Assembly: GCA_013398955.1 (NCBI GenBank)
Contig: VWPU01008489.1
Location: 1 to 64,000, forward strand
Length of the DNA stretch: 64,000 nucleotides
DNA from: Callaeas wilsoni
Taxonomy: Eukaryota > Chordata > Aves > Passeriformes > Callaeidae
Direction: 5' to 3'
Part shown: positions 10,308 to 24,380 of the stretch, one piece after another
Position numbering within the stretch: position 1 is the stretch's first letter
Layout of the letters: the number at the start of each line of letters is the position of its first letter
Notes under the pieces: model-generated
What the model saw: the letters and a program-made list of their open reading frames with translations, nothing else
Databases searched by the model: none
Told to the model about the DNA's origin: nothing
Made by a program: the position numbers and the translations under genes

Positions 10308-11060
10308 CAGTGGACAATTGAAATTGGATAAAGGCTTTCATCTGGGAACACTTTTCTAATGCCTCTGTAGGTAATGGGAGTCCTATTGCCTTGCATACTG
10401 GGCAAGGTTCACCCCCATCTCACCAAGACAGCTCGTGAAGAGAGGAGTTTGTGCCTGCAATAGGCTTTTAAGTGCTTGTCTGTTATCAGTTCACCGACAT
10501 AGTTTTGCAGCTGAGAAGAGCAGAGAATGAAGCTCCAGCTGCCTGTGTTTCAGATGCTATGGCCTAATCCTGATTAAAAGCATCGTGGGTTAGAAATTTC
10601 TCTGCAAAGCCACGTGAGAGAAAAACTCCACCCTTTTGCCCACCCCTTAAAAATCACTGGGAATATTTTCAATGGTTGCGTTAGCTTCTAAGAGAAGAAC
10701 AACAACATTGAAGCTAAAGTGGGCATGCTTGTTTAAGAATGAGTAATGACGTGTATTGACTACCACACGGCACATTGATTGCTGTGCTAATAACATACGT
10801 GCAACCAATATCAAAGATGGAGTTGCACCCAATACTGTGGTAGTTCCATGAGATATTTTGTGGCTTTTGCCAGTCAGGCTGACTCTAAATAGAGAAAAAA
10901 CACCAAATAAGGGGGTTGCAAATGGGAAGTATCTATTCTGTTGACACGGGAATAAAGAAAAATGGAAGATAATCCAGGGGAGCCCATTTCCCTAAACTAC
11001 ATGTAGGTGGTGCATGACTAAGAAAGCATTATGTGACATAGGAGTGTGCATGGTGCTACC

Positions 11061-11082
11061 CAGAATAATAGCAGAATAATAG
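11061..11082. repeat. 11-bp tandem duplication
   Basis: CAGAATAATAG occurs twice head to tail with no mismatch. A simple replication-slippage duplication. Confidence 0.8.
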
Positions 11083-14000
11083 CAGTTAATAGGAGTCCTC
11101 TTTTACTCAGATTCCTTAGAAATCTGCCACTGGGTAAATCTGACTGTATCAGAAATTTTGTGTAAGTGGAGACTTAGAGAAAACATCTGTTAGTGTAAAC
11201 TCAATTAAAAAACCCAAATAGCTCAATGCCTATCTACCTTTTAGAAAAGAGTTCAAATACTTTTCTGTGTTGTGAGCAATTTGTTCTTCCTTTGGATATG
11301 TAAGAGAATATGGAGACAGGTTCTCTTCCGGTGGTCTGGAAGACCTCCAGGCCATGTAAAATCCTGATTGTCACTACACCTTCCCATGGTTGCTGTCAGG
11401 AGGAAATCTGGTATTTGTAGGGTGGATGCTCTGAATTTATTTATAAGAAGAAACCAGGACTTTAAATTTTAATACTGTTTATATCCTATACAAGCTGATA
11501 AACACACAAACACATACATGTATACATATATGTAGGAATCTGAAAAAAACCCAAAGCAGGATCTAGATATTCCCTTTCAGTATTTACATCTTAACCAGTG
11601 TTCTAGTTCAAAAGACATATTGGGATCTGGCAGCGTTAGCAATATTTGCAAACCATACAGCTCTTAAAAAACATCTGATGGTGCTTCCTTGGGATTCTTA
11701 TGGATCTTTGTCTTTGTGGAGGCAAGTGCCTTCATTCCATTTGGCCACATGAAGTTTCACTAAATAACATTTACACGGAATATTTCAGATATCAGTCACT
11801 GTAGGAATCTAAACAATTTGTGCCTTCAAAATTGTAGAATAAAATAATGAGAAAAAGAAAGTAAAATCCATACACTGTATCTGACTTGAAGGAAATGCTT
11901 ATAGAAGGCGACCAGCTGATTATGAGAAAAATGTATTTCTTATATTTATGTCTATGAACACTGGTTGCTTTTCTTGTCTGGAGTAAGAAGTGTTGCCAGT
12001 GGACCGTAGGCTAGACACTTACTCTGAGGATGGGTGATCCATGTTTTTCTACCTAGATATATGAAGAGCAGAACGAGAGTTGCTGGGCAAAACTCCACTG
12101 TTGAAATCTAGAGATAGGTCTGAAGTAACACAGGAACACACAGATTCATTGCAGTCATGGGGATGCTACCTAGGAGGATAGATTCAATAAAAAAATCCCA
12201 GAAACTAGATACAATTAAAAAAAGAGTGAGAAAAGTTTTTTTTCAGTGACTTAAAACCACTAAAATTAAAACTATTATTTAACTAGATTAAATGAAGCAG
12301 AAATTTGCTTTCAGACTTTAGAGCCAAGAATGTTCTTTGTGTCTCTATTCATTTTTGTGCTCTATGTACCCTGTGCTGTTTACACAAGGATTATCTTGTT
12401 TATTTTACAGATATTAGGCTTCATAGAAACTAATCAAGAGAATATTTCTTTTTTTTATGACAAAAAGTGGATGTTGAATTGCTCAAGTTGCTTTTATACA
12501 ACATTCTTGGGTTTGTGATAGTGCGATATTTAATAAAGTGTTTATAAAGTAAGATATAATAGTTTATCAGATCTTGGGCAGTCATAATAACAAAACTGCC
12601 CTTACCCTGAGTGTTATGTACTGTATTTTGTAATTTACAATACAGCACTTTCTAAATTACTTCATAAACTCAGAAAGTTGCCTACCAAAGAATCAATATT
12701 ATAAGAACTATTTTCCTAAATATTTTTTCTGTTACTTAGTTTCCATACAAATCTTTAGTAATAATTTGGACCCAGACAAACACTGCACTCCCTGTAGCAT
12801 GCAACACATGCATGCTGTGAGATATTTTCCTGCACTACAAGCTGTTTAAATTTCCAGTTGAAGAGACGTTTCAGCTTAAAATACTACATGTCTAAAGTGC
12901 TATCCTGCACAAACAATTGGATAAAGTGAAGCGAAAAGACCAAAAGAAAGCTGAAGATTTTACAGTTGGAATCTAATGGAACAATTCAAGTGGGAGTTAA
13001 CAGTTTATGAGACCATGAATAGACAATGGAGCCTTTCATTCTGTGTTGCTAGTCCAAGTGCCCACCAACTTATTTCAAGTCTGTTTGGTGGATTTGCTGT
13101 AATAGCATGTGTACAGGCTTCTTGAGCAGGAAACAAAGTCTGTGCCAATGAGCCCAGTCTTCCTCTCTGCTGAAGGACCTACCCTGAGAAATCCATTTGG
13201 CAAACAGCAGAAGACCTGGGTATGAATCCTAGCCTAACATCAGCCTTTCCCCACTCTTCCTCAAATTTCTTGTTATTCTCTATGCACAGTCTGTCTGCCA
13301 CTGCATGGAAAAGAAAGAGAATGTAGATATTTACAGGCAGATAAGTGTTATTTGCAACTCATGACTGGTTTTTGGTCTGCAAATAGGCAACTACCTTCTT
13401 GATAGTCTAGCATTTACTTGATCCTCATACTGTAAGCAGCTTCTGTGTTTATTCCTGACATGCATTTCTAGATGAAAAACATCCTTATGGTCACTATGAA
13501 ATCATCATTCAATTACACTTTCACCTTCTATATAGTTTACACTTTACCCTCTACATAGGTAAGACAGAAAAGCATCATTCATGCGTACTTACTTTGCTTA
13601 TTGTGCCATTTTTAAGCAGCATAAACATCAAATTCACATTCCCCTGTAAGCAGGTGTATCTTCTATCTGGGCAAATACAGTCCTTGTATTTCTAACAAGC
13701 AGTCTGAATGCACCAAACTGGCATCACTCCTTTTGAAAATAAATGTGAATTTTAATTCTTCATCAGGCTTTGATCTGAGCGAAGTGCAGAAATGGCACTC
13801 TGCTGGAGGGTTCTCTCAAAAAAAAAAATCAACAAGGATTAAGGGCTTCCTTACACATCTAAGAATTTCTTGTCTGATTGCAAAAAATCTAGGAAAGATG
13901 AGGGATTTTTCTCCTTATTTCTAGTTTTAGAGAAGATGTATGGCTGCCCAAGGTAATTTTTTGATATCAGAGAGAAGCAGCAGAGAAAGGGCAAGACTTT

Positions 14001-15239
14001 GTGGTTGAACATGACATCGGTAGATAAACATTTTTCACCCACAAGACTTGATAAAGCATGTTCTTAAAGTTTTTTTGTGGAAGACCATCAAATACCTCTG
14101 ATCTATTGAATTTTTTTTAGAAAGTAAGATTTGTGCTCAAGAAGCTGTCAGGATGAGGAGTCAGCGACTTGGTTTCTTGCAACATTTCCATGGATTCATG
14201 GCACGTTTTTACCAGCAGATAGACTGAAGTATAAGAATCAACACTTTACATGGCGTCTCTGTGGAGGAACTCCAAAACATCACGTGTATGAACAGGTGTT
14301 TTTCCTATCCTCCACAGAAAGGTAGGCAATTGAAAAGCTGCAGACTTGGAATATGTTCATAGATAATTTCTTTCAAGCACATTTATACTTCAAAGTTTTG
14401 TTTTCCCATGTTTATACAATCTGGTCAGAATAGTATCACTATTTCGCTGTTCTATATCTACAGTTAATTTTGCAACAGAATGATTATTCCAGAACATTTC
14501 TAGCAGAAAATACCTGTGGTAATCAAATCCCTTCCATTCTAGATAGAAAATGGATAGGATTCCTGATGGATTCCAAGGCAAAATTGCCTTTGTCTTAGAC
14601 TTCTTGAGCAAGATGTGTTCTTACCTACCAGCAGGTTAGGAAATGTAGGCAACAGATAAATTTTTCCTGATGGGGAATGTACAGAAGAAAATTGCAGAGG
14701 ATTTGGTAGAAACTTTAAAGTTCTGTGTGGAAATTTATCATGGTATGCTGTTTCCTTTACTTTAAGAACTGAGAGGATGGAGTAGCAGAGCGGGTTGTGA
14801 GTGAGGCATTATCAAGTGAACAGATACCATGACAGTAGAGAAGAAGGTGATATTTGGAATTGAGTACTGTGTGATGATTTAGAATTTTTAAAAAAAAAAA
14901 GTGACCTGAAGATGCAAAAGAGAGAAATTAAGAATTTTGGCGAAAACCAAACTTTTAATTACAGTGTAACCTAAAAGAAGCAGAAAAGAATAGATTTATT
15001 GAGTGGTAGCAAGATTACAGACTTTGGAGAGAGAGTCAGAGATAGAAACTGAGTCAAAAAAAGGAACAGGAAATAGGAATAAAGAGAGAAAACAGCAAAG
15101 ACAGAAGACTGAAGAAAAAGGTAAAAGTACTACAGGGAAAGGACAGGAAAAAAATTAGATAAGATCTGAAACATGGGAAGAGGATGTGTTGTTAAAACTG
15201 GAAGAAGTAGGGGAAGTGACTGAAGAGCTGAAGGTAAGG

Positions 15240-15960
15240 ATTAAGCTGCTCCTGCCTGGGATGTGCTCAGTAGGAGTGTATCGGGCAAGCCCGCTCACAT
15301 CAGTGCCTGCCACAGGGCACTGAGACCCTGGTCTCTGTACTCCACCTGATTTCTTGTGTTCCAGCTCAATGGCAGCTGCTTTGCAGCGTTTCCTATTCAA
15401 AGTCTGGTTGGTCCTTGCTGTAAGTTCCATCAGTTCCATGGTTGCTCTAATAAGGTTACCACTGTGGACACCAAAGACCATTCCCATCTTGAGAACCCCA
15501 CATCCACAGTCTGGCTTCTGTTTTTTCATGATGCCGTGAAACTGGTATTAGTGATGAAATAAAAAAATCACCACTGCTACTCCTTCTGTGGGCCCCCTTT
15601 CCAATCCCAGTGGTGTAACTCCTCAGTCCTTGGATAGTCCACCATAACTGGTGCAGCTGGCTCAGAGTAGCCCCAGAGCCATTAAAAAATGTGCCCAATA
15701 TAAGCATTTAACATTTCTTCTGGCTGCTTGATCTTGTGGAAGGTGGTCCTTCTTCAGCTACACAGAGCTTTGCTATCTTCCACGTGAAATAAAACAGTAC
15801 CAGCAGGTCTTTCCACCAGTACCTCCTACTCAGCATGCACAGTCTTTGCTGGCTTCCTGGGGAGTGCTGCAATGATGTTCAATGACCTCTGGACACTGCA
15901 GATAAAACCAGTGACTGTAACTCCAGCACAGACAGTCTGCCAGGCAAGTTCAGTCCTTAG
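15240..15960. other. Higher-GC unclassified block, possibly an old retroelement or exon-bearing
   Basis: This roughly 0.7-kb block is richer in G+C than its surroundings and switches abruptly from a purine-rich, A/G-dominated left flank (about 14880-15200). It contains a splice-acceptor-like TTCTTGTGTTCCAG ending at 15362 and frames of 60-124 codons on both strands. The minus frame at 15155-15529 runs through most of it. I cannot match any frame to a protein. It could be a decayed retroelement insertion, a pseudogene or an unrecognised exon. Confidence 0.25.
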
Positions 15961-18900
15961 CCTGAGATGCTAATTTTTGTAAAGTCGAGAAAGTTAGTCT
16001 GTGGAAGAGGCAGTTTTCTTGGGGGAAACTCCTGGGGGATTTTTTCCCTGGGGCAAACTGTTCTCACAGCTACAAAGTCCATCAGAAAGGTGAACTCACC
16101 AGCTATAACATATAAAATTTTCTACCTTTTTTTGGTCCTTCAGATCTAACCTTCAGATCTACCTTGATACATGTAGCCTTAGAAATAAAAATAGCATTAA
16201 AAATCTCCTGGTGAAAAGATCAGTGCACTCAAGAGACAGGATGAAAATGACTTGGTCTTTTGGGCAACAAAATTGTTAGCTTGGTGTGGATGCTGAAATG
16301 CTGTTAGCAGGGAAATTTTCTCTTCTTGCATTCATTCTGTGAGAACTTTTCCTTTGCTGTGTAAGCTATGTAAACAATAGATAGGGTTTATGTAAATAGC
16401 ATTCATATCTGGTATCTTCTAACCTTGTGTACATTATATTAAGAAGAAACATTTCTAAGTGGGTGTCTGAGATTTTGACCAATCACCCTAGGAGAAGTGT
16501 AAGCACTGTTCAATTGCTTTATAGAACTAGAATATATAAATGGTATTGTAAATTTAATAAATAATTCATTTCCTCGCTCTGACTCCTGCCTCGCTGCATC
16601 TCTAAACCCCTGCTTAGAAGCCCACAGCTTGGGACACTTCAGTTCTGCTTCAGAGGTTCTCTGCCATTTGGGCAAGGCGTGTCACTTTGGGCAAGCCAAA
16701 ATACAAGTGCCTAAATCCTCAAGCCAATATTTATCAGCCTGGAAAACATTCTTAATTTATAATTAGTCGGAGGTCTGAACAAGTGCTGTAGGTATTTATT
16801 TGAATGTAATTGTTGCCAATCCTTCCACTGACCTTATAACATCACATATTTTTCAGTAATGTCATCTGGACTAGGAAAAAAACCAGCCTCCTTCACTGCC
16901 TGAGGTGACGTTTGGACCATGGAGATGAGGGTGGAGAGTCACTCATCCCAGGGTGAGGAAAGAGGTGCAAGTGCAAGTGCTCAAGACGAAACAGTGAACT
17001 TCAGGGACAACTTTGCAAATTTAGTCTTTGTAGTCTAAAGGACACCAAACAGTTGGATTTCCTGAACACATTCTCTTTTTCAGCCCAGAAACATTGTCTG
17101 GGCAGATGTTGATAAATTTATACATTTGTTACAATTTCAAGCTGTTTGGAAGCTGTGGCAGGTCAGATTCTCTGCCCAGGATGCTCTACAACAGGTTGTA
17201 TACAGCGTGGTGATAACCACAAGACTGCAAGAACCCTCAGAGTCAGGCCAACACTTTAAGAGAGCATCATATTTATTATGCACATGTGATGAAGTCACCG
17301 CATGCCTGCACAGTAAGACTTACACTTCTGGGGATTGTCTAATGGACCTACTGCCCATATGCTGCCCAGTCACTGGGAACACGCTCAGAAAAGCCTCTGT
17401 GAGTCAGATTTACTGTGAGTATGCAGAGCAATGAAACGCTGCATGTGCAACAGGACGTGTTGCTTCCTGAAGTGTGGGGTGCACTGCACATACGCTGCAC
17501 AGATTTCTCAGGCTAAAAATATGGGATTTCTATACTGGCCAAATACTCAAGTTTTAATGAGGGGCAAAATTTTAAGATCTGTTATGCACGAGTGCCACAA
17601 GGAATTTGCTGCTTGGCACGGTGCTTCTGTCGACCTTGTTGCAAGGTGCTTCAGTGCGCTGAGAAAAAGATGTTCAGTGCCTGCCTCATACTCACAGATC
17701 CCTCTATCAGGCAGACATTGCAGCTACAGGAGATACAGAGTTTGTGTTGCTCTGTGGCATTAATCCATTTATGGCTAAATTTCCCATCTGAATGGGAATA
17801 TGTGGGTTCACGATAACAAGGATGCCTAATAAAAATGCTGTTAAAATAAATAAGATTATGAGTCTTTCATATTTTATATTGAGTAGGCACTATGCAAATT
17901 ATTTTTATTCCAAGAACAGCAATAACTCCTGAAAAGCTGAGAACACCTTTATGGTAATCCTCAAGCCCTTATAAGGTAGCATTTGGTTACAATTAAAGAG
18001 AAAGTCTCAAACTACTAATTCTTACCTTCCTGAACTTCAGACAAAAAGGGATCCTGATGTGAACCACCTCAGGGTATTTGTTTTACCAGAGGAAAATAAA
18101 ATTAATGAAATTTTTTGAACCCAAACCATCCCAACTTTTGATCACTTTCAATTTCAATACAATTTACTATTTCTGTTTTATTATTTTTATGCCCACATAA
18201 GAAAAATGTGAGCAGGCTTCAAGTTAGGTTGATTCTTTGAGGTTGAGCTGAGGTCAGTGAAAAATTGATAGCAACTTTTGAGAAGAAAAAAATCATCAAA
18301 GCTAAAGGAAGTTTCTCAAAGTGGGATTTAATAGCAGCTATCATATTGCCTTCAATGGCTTGACCATTTCTTCTGCAGCTGTTTTATTTTAAAAGATTTC
18401 ACCCCCATCCCACATGTATAGGCCTATACACTGACCTAAGTATGCACATCCAAGTACTTTGGTCACTCGTGATAACTATAAACCCTTCAGTGAACTACCA
18501 GAAAGGTAGTTCAAATGGAAATGGTGAAATTCAATATAGCGTTTAACTAAGTCACTGTCTAAGGTTAAGCCCAAGGAACAATTAGTAACACTGGAAGGGG
18601 AGATAAATATATTAATTAGTATGCAGACACCAGATATGTGACTTTTCTGGAAGGTGTAAAATAACCACAGTGCTATTTCAATGTGAGTGGAGCAAATGTG
18701 CCCATTCAAATATACAGTTTAATTCATTTCTACCTCTGTCTGTGTGTGTGTGTGTGTATGTGTGTGTCCTAGATTCAGATTTAGGTACACAAGAAAAATT
18801 AAAAGACAAGAGGGTAAGTTTAGCTGGCAGTCCTACTGCTTTTCTGCATGTCTAATCACAGATAGAGCCAAGTTCTCAAAAAATCCTGTGTGGCAGGTGA

Positions 18901-21900
18901 CCAAGCTCCATTGACTCTTGGGGTGGACTAGATTTCTGACTTAATATGGACTTTTAAAAACTGATTTAGTGTGTTATGCAAACCATAACTGAGGGCCTTA
19001 TCTACATCTCATACAAGAGTATCACCTTTTATAACAGTAAACATATTTTAAGTTAGACAGAGGGAGATTATCAAGATGATAAAGTGATGGAAAGCGTGTG
19101 CATGCAAATGGAAAAAAATGGGTCCATATATGTATTTATTATGGAATATTTCCATTGCTGTATATTTTGAATTTACTCAAAAGATTGTCAAGCAGCATTC
19201 CTTAATCTCAGTGGAGGATAAGCAAAATTAAAAATTCGCATTTGATTAACTAAAAAAAGTGTTACTGTTTACTATTTATTTATTCTTTCCCTTTGATATG
19301 AAAAACATACCAATAGTTTTGATGCAGTCTTGCACATGGAAATAGGATGGCACAAGGTCTACCATAAAGCTGGGGCTAAAAGAAGAACTGAGAAATGACC
19401 TCTTCACTATGGACTGACAGATCTCTGAAAGTTTCTTTCATTGCGCAGTGTCTCCTTTTATAGCCAAACATTTATCAGTAGCAACAATAAAAAAAATTAA
19501 TTGGTCTAACTGGTCTTTTCTCATCCCTTGCTTATTCTCCACTTCAAAATCAAATAGTACTCCTACAAAGCCAGCCGTTAGCTTGTGCTTTAAAAATGGG
19601 AGTTTTAGTGTCCTGTGAAAAGTAAACAAATTGTAGAGTCATTGTAGAAGGAATAGTATGCCAACAAATAGACACATATTCTCAAGGCTAAATTTTTTCA
19701 GGGCATTATTGTTTCTTCCTGCACATGCAAATGAGCTGCTGTCATGTGATGGAAAATCTGTGAAACATCTGACCTGTTTCCTAGCTTCCCATGTAAGTGA
19801 GTTTATAAATTGTCTGAAACAACTTGAGATTTCTTCACGACCATTGTATATTTGAGATGCCACGGATTGCTACTATCTGCAGTCATCTGCAACCACTGAA
19901 TAGTCAAGGCTGAAAAAACTTATGGAAGTCTGTAGCCCAAACTCTGTCTCAAAGCAGAGTGAACTATGGGGGCAGAACAGGATGTTCAGGGCTTTGTCTA
20001 CTTAGGCCTGAAAACTTTTGAGAACGGATTGCACATATTCTTTGCTCAATGTATCCCGCTGCTTAACTCTTTTCATATCTTTTTACCCCACAATATCCAG
20101 AACATCCTGTGCTTCAATCCTATTCAAGAAAGAGTTTTGGTGGCCTTTTGCTGGACAGAAGTGTGTTTGTTGGCTGTGCTATTTCTCTATATACTGCTTT
20201 CTCCTATTCATTTCTGAATGGTCACTGGTAAGATTTACCAGCTGAACTTGAATATGCCGATCAGGCTAAGCTAATTTGAGAGATGTTTTTTCTGCTTTCA
20301 CCTGCCTTGTTCTTCTGCCAATTGCTCAGCTGCTGATCTAGCCAGCTTTGTCTCACTCAGAACCCAGAACATAACAACTTAGAGGGTACCGGAAACATCA
20401 TTATCATTCAGTCTGTTAAATAATGATTGCGAACAGGGTAAACAAAATAATTAATCTCCATAATGCCAGCTTTTCAATTCTTACAACATAAGAAGACGAG
20501 TATCTCACAAAGTGATGGGAGTGTTGTATTTATGTTCATTTTTTATTCTGTTTTATAGTTAGTAGAAAAGTACTTTACTGCAGCTGAATACTTCGTTCAC
20601 TCTGAATGGAATCAGACTCAACTTGCTGGTTAGTATTTTGTGGAGTATCAGACATCATACAAGAAACCACTGAGTCTTCCTTAGTTTTGTCAGAAAGGAC
20701 ACCTAGATCTATTTAGAGTAGGCATCTCTCATACGCTGTAAGTACAGCAGATATATTCCCCAAACTAAGCTGTCACCTGAGATAATCTCTATCAGAATTG
20801 GTATATTTGGCCTTATTTGTAATAGGAAGAATGATTAATGAAGCTAGGGAAAATATGAGCTTAACTCTATTTATTGGAACTAGCTGAATCTGTTCATTCG
20901 CAGAAGTGATTTTTAAAATGCTCTGAACAAAAGATCCCAATTGATAAAATAATAAACTTTTTTTTCTATGTGCCATGGAATGCTTTTAAAATATATGAAA
21001 GAGCTTTGTGTAAGGCACTGAATATGTGGAAACCACACTGAGCAGAATATTCCAACCTGTAATTTAGCACCTAAGCTTTGATTAATCTTTCTTTTTCAAT
21101 TCCTATGCATTTGTGAATTGCATTACTGTCAGAAAGTCTTAGGTAATAAAGCCACCAACACTTTCCTCTTTGTGAAATCTTGTCTCTAGTATAAGACTAC
21201 TGGTGCCTCATCTTCACTCAGTAGTTTACTCATAAGCCCTCTAACTTGGTTTCTATAAAATAAACCATTAAGTTAATGCTTAATGCGTCATTATTTTAAA
21301 ATTACCTTGCTATATATTAGTTCTTCTGTTCAGATGTTTGTCACTGTTTGTAAAGAGATTTACAGGTCAAGATGTTTTTAGAAACCATATATATAAATAC
21401 CAGAGGGACCTAATTTGTCACTTGAAATCTGACTAATAAAATCTGAGATTTGAATACACAAGAAATGCAGAGTTATTTAATAGCTGAGACATTATGAAGT
21501 AATGATATTTTCTTTGATATCTGGTTTTGAAATAATAAAAGATGTCTCACCTTGTTTTATAGGTCTTTTTTACAGTCACAGTGATAGCCACTAGTATTAT
21601 CCTTTTAGTGCTTGCAGCTATTTGCAGGGCTTTTATGAAGTTTTAAAAATAGTATGTTGTGGTTGTTCACAACTGAACAGCAAACTGACTGTGTGATGGT
21701 TATCTGTGTTTAAAGATAAAACTGTGAAGTTATTAAGCTACATTTATCTAAACAGCCCAAGAAGATGACATAGATTTAAAGGTGCAGCCCAAGATCAAAG
21801 AACATAATAAATGATGCAGGAAATAACAATTTAAATGGGAAAATTTCTGTAAAGAAAAAGCTAATTTGTTAATATGAAAACTGGTAATTTGTAATAGGAC

Positions 21901-23356
21901 TTTTGATTTTTTTTTCTATGAAAGTTGTTCTGTATTAGCCTTGTATTTTTGTAGAAGTAGGATTCTGTCATAGTTCTGCACTTCGGTTTCTAAGGCACTG
22001 TGAACCTGCTCCAACAGCCACTGATGACCAGAAGGTGACATCCAGCCTTTTGAATGGGGTTCCCTGGCAGTTCAAGGCTGTTTTCCCTTTGCTTTGCTAA
22101 AGGCTGGGGAGTTGCCCTGCTTTTCTGCTCTCCTGGCTTCTGGTTTCTAGGGACGAGAGAACACAAGCATGATGGTGGACTATCTGAAAGCTTGGTAATG
22201 TCAGACTGACCATCATCCATCTTACTGCTGGAAAAACTACAGCATCCAGAGAGCAAGAAGAGACATCCGGATACAGTATGATACAGGATTAGTCTATTCT
22301 TGGCCAAGATGACCTACCATCCCTCCACTGAAAGAGAAATGAACATTTCATAGAGTCTAGATGGAAAGTATTTTCTTCAAAATATTTTAAGGTCTTGGAG
22401 AACCTGCACTGTCTTTTTCATGTGGCCTGATGAAAATTCTTTCGTTTCTTCAGCTTTTAGAAATGTGATGAATTTCTGTCTATATAAGTTTCCCATTTTT
22501 TGCCATGTATGTGGTGTTTCAGGTACATGTTGAGAGCTGTGAACACAAAGACATACACAAATGCTTATGTCTACTTTTCCTAGGCTAGTTACAAGCTCGA
22601 CTTCTCTCCATTGTCCTTCACCTCTTGTGAACCCAGTGATGAAAATCCAATGAGAAGTTATTAGGCTATGCTAACTACCAACAGATAGAAACACTGATAA
22701 TTTACTTTTCCTGAGTTTTAATCACTGTCTGAATTACCCTGGTTTGTTGTAGATGCTGCTGAGGTCCTTAATGTGCTCAAAGGAATATCTTTTCAGCATT
22801 CATTTTAGCTCAGGACTTGTTAATCCACTGCTCAATCTATTTCCGGTTTTTTATCTGTTGTTATGCTGTCCTTGGGCCTGGGTAATTTTCTTTTCTTTTT
22901 CCCTAACAAAAAATATTTCTCTGCTTCTCTACAGCTGGAACAGTTTTAGGACAATAACTGCTTTTCTTCATATATCTGTAAAATGCAATGTAAATTTGGC
23001 ACTGGCTGTAATAACTGTATGATATTCTACTGGCAAGAGATAGGATGATTTTTCCTGGAACCACTATTCTCATATGACAGATCAAATGTACTGAGGTTCT
23101 CCCATGTCTTTGAACCTGCCATTCTGATGTATATCAGTACAATTTGGGAACTCTTTATCTGTGCTAGTAATTGTTTAATGTTTCACTGACTGAGATTTAC
23201 AATGTTTTAATATTAGAAAACTGTAAAATATTAGCCGAAATAAATTGGCAATTCTGTTAAAATCCAGATGGCTCATCAGGCCAGCTGGGTGAAGGCACGT
23301 CAGTTTGGTAGGAAGTGACACAGATGGGATTGCTGTATGTAGTACAGTGTCCTTTA
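15961..23356. other. Gene-poor AT-rich stretch
   Basis: No gene recognised. It includes a short tandem duplication of ACCTTCAGATCT-type sequence near 16138-16162 and a TG microsatellite at 18739-18768. Two neighbouring plus-strand frames of about 100 codons at 17126-17763 are in different frames, have no recognised domain and no clear splice sites, and are treated as chance. Confidence 0.45.
18739..18768. repeat. (TG)n microsatellite, interrupted
   Basis: About fourteen TG units with one TA interruption at 18757-18758. Confidence 0.85.
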
Positions 23357-24380
23357 ATCACAGAATCACAGAATCACTAAGGTTGGAAAAGACCTCCGAG
23401 ATCATCGAGCCCAACCTTTGACTGATCAACAACATGTCAGCTAAACCACGACACTTAGTGCCACGTCCAGTCATTTCTTGAACACTTCCTGGGATGGTAA
23501 CACTACCACCTCCCTGGGCAGACTGTTCCAATGTCTGACCACCCTAACAGTGAAGAAATGCTTCCTGATGTCCAACCTGAACCTCCTCTGGCACAGCTCG
23601 AGGCCATTTCATCTTGTCTTCTTGCTTGTTTCTTGGGAGAAGAGTTCAATGCCCACCTGGCTAAACCTCCTTTCAGAGAGTTGTAGAGTGATAAAGTCTT
23701 CCCTAAGCCTCCTTTTCTCCAGGCTAAACAGCCCCAGCTCTCTCAGCTGCTCCTCATGTGGCTTACTCTCTGGACCCTTCCCTAGCTCATTCGGTGCTTC
23801 TCTGGACTCCCTCCAGCACCTCAATGCCTTTCCTGCAGTGGGGGGCCCAGAACTGGACACAGGATTCAAGATGTGGCCTCACCAGCGCCAAGTACAGTGG
23901 GACAGTCACTGCCCTGGTCCTGCTGGCCACGTCATTGCTGATACAGGCCAGGATGCCACTTGGCCTTCTTGGCCGCCTGGGCACACACACTGGCTCATGT
24001 TCAGACACCTGTTGGCCAGCACCCCCAGGTCCTTTTGTGCTGGGCCACTCTTTCCCCAGTCTGTAGCTCTGTCTGGGGTTATTGTGACTGAAGTGCAGGA
24101 TTTGGCACTTTGCCTTATTGGACCTCAAACAATTTGGGTCAGCCCATCAGTCCAGCTTGTCCAGATCCCTTCACAGCAGATCAGCACTCCTGCTCAGCTT
24201 AGGGTGAACTTAACTGAGGGGGCACTCAGCTGAGACCTCCTTGTCCAGATCAGTGTTAAGGATATTAAACAGGATACTTATGACTGGCCACCAACTGGAT
24301 GTGAATCTACTCATCATCGCTCTCTGGGCTGGGCCATCCAGCCAGCTTTTAGCGCAATGATGACTGTACCTACCCAGTGT
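23357..24380 (-). mobile_element. CR1 LINE retrotransposon, 5'-truncated, inactive
   Basis: CR1 is the main LINE of bird genomes. Its ORF2 makes an endonuclease/reverse transcriptase, and its 3' end finishes in short octamer repeats rather than poly-A. Here the 3' end is at 23357, where the plus strand starts with two-plus copies of ATCACAGA (ATTCTGTG on the element strand). Reading the minus strand, pieces of ORF2 C-terminus are recognisable: an NKAKCQILHFSHNNP block near 24120, a SRTRAVTVPLYLALVRPHLE block near 23900, and LRELGLFSLEKRRLR near 23730. These pieces are split between frames by indels and a stop, so no functional protein is encoded. Only about 1 kb of a full-length element of several kb remains, as is usual for CR1. 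The 5' boundary near 24380 is approximate. Divergence from intact family sequence suggests an old insertion. Confidence 0.93.

Larger units (their letters stand above)
8111..15239. other. Gene-poor AT-rich stretch
   Basis: No gene recognised. Contents noted: a C-run near 8240-8249, a 20-base T run at 9142-9161, a (GTT)5 run at 10293-10307, and an 11-bp tandem duplication at 11061-11082. The longest frame, 118 codons at 9389-9745, has no domain, no convincing splice boundary and ordinary composition, so it is left out as chance. CpGs become rare here compared with the first 8 kb. Confidence 0.45.

Noticed and set aside
17126..17763. Two consecutive plus-strand frames of about 100 codons
   Set aside because: They are in different frames, unrelated to each other, with no recognised domain or splice boundary.
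23478..24233. 251-codon plus-strand open frame, the longest in the window
   Set aside because: It is antisense to a recognisable CR1 LINE; the minus strand carries the real, broken ORF2 similarity.
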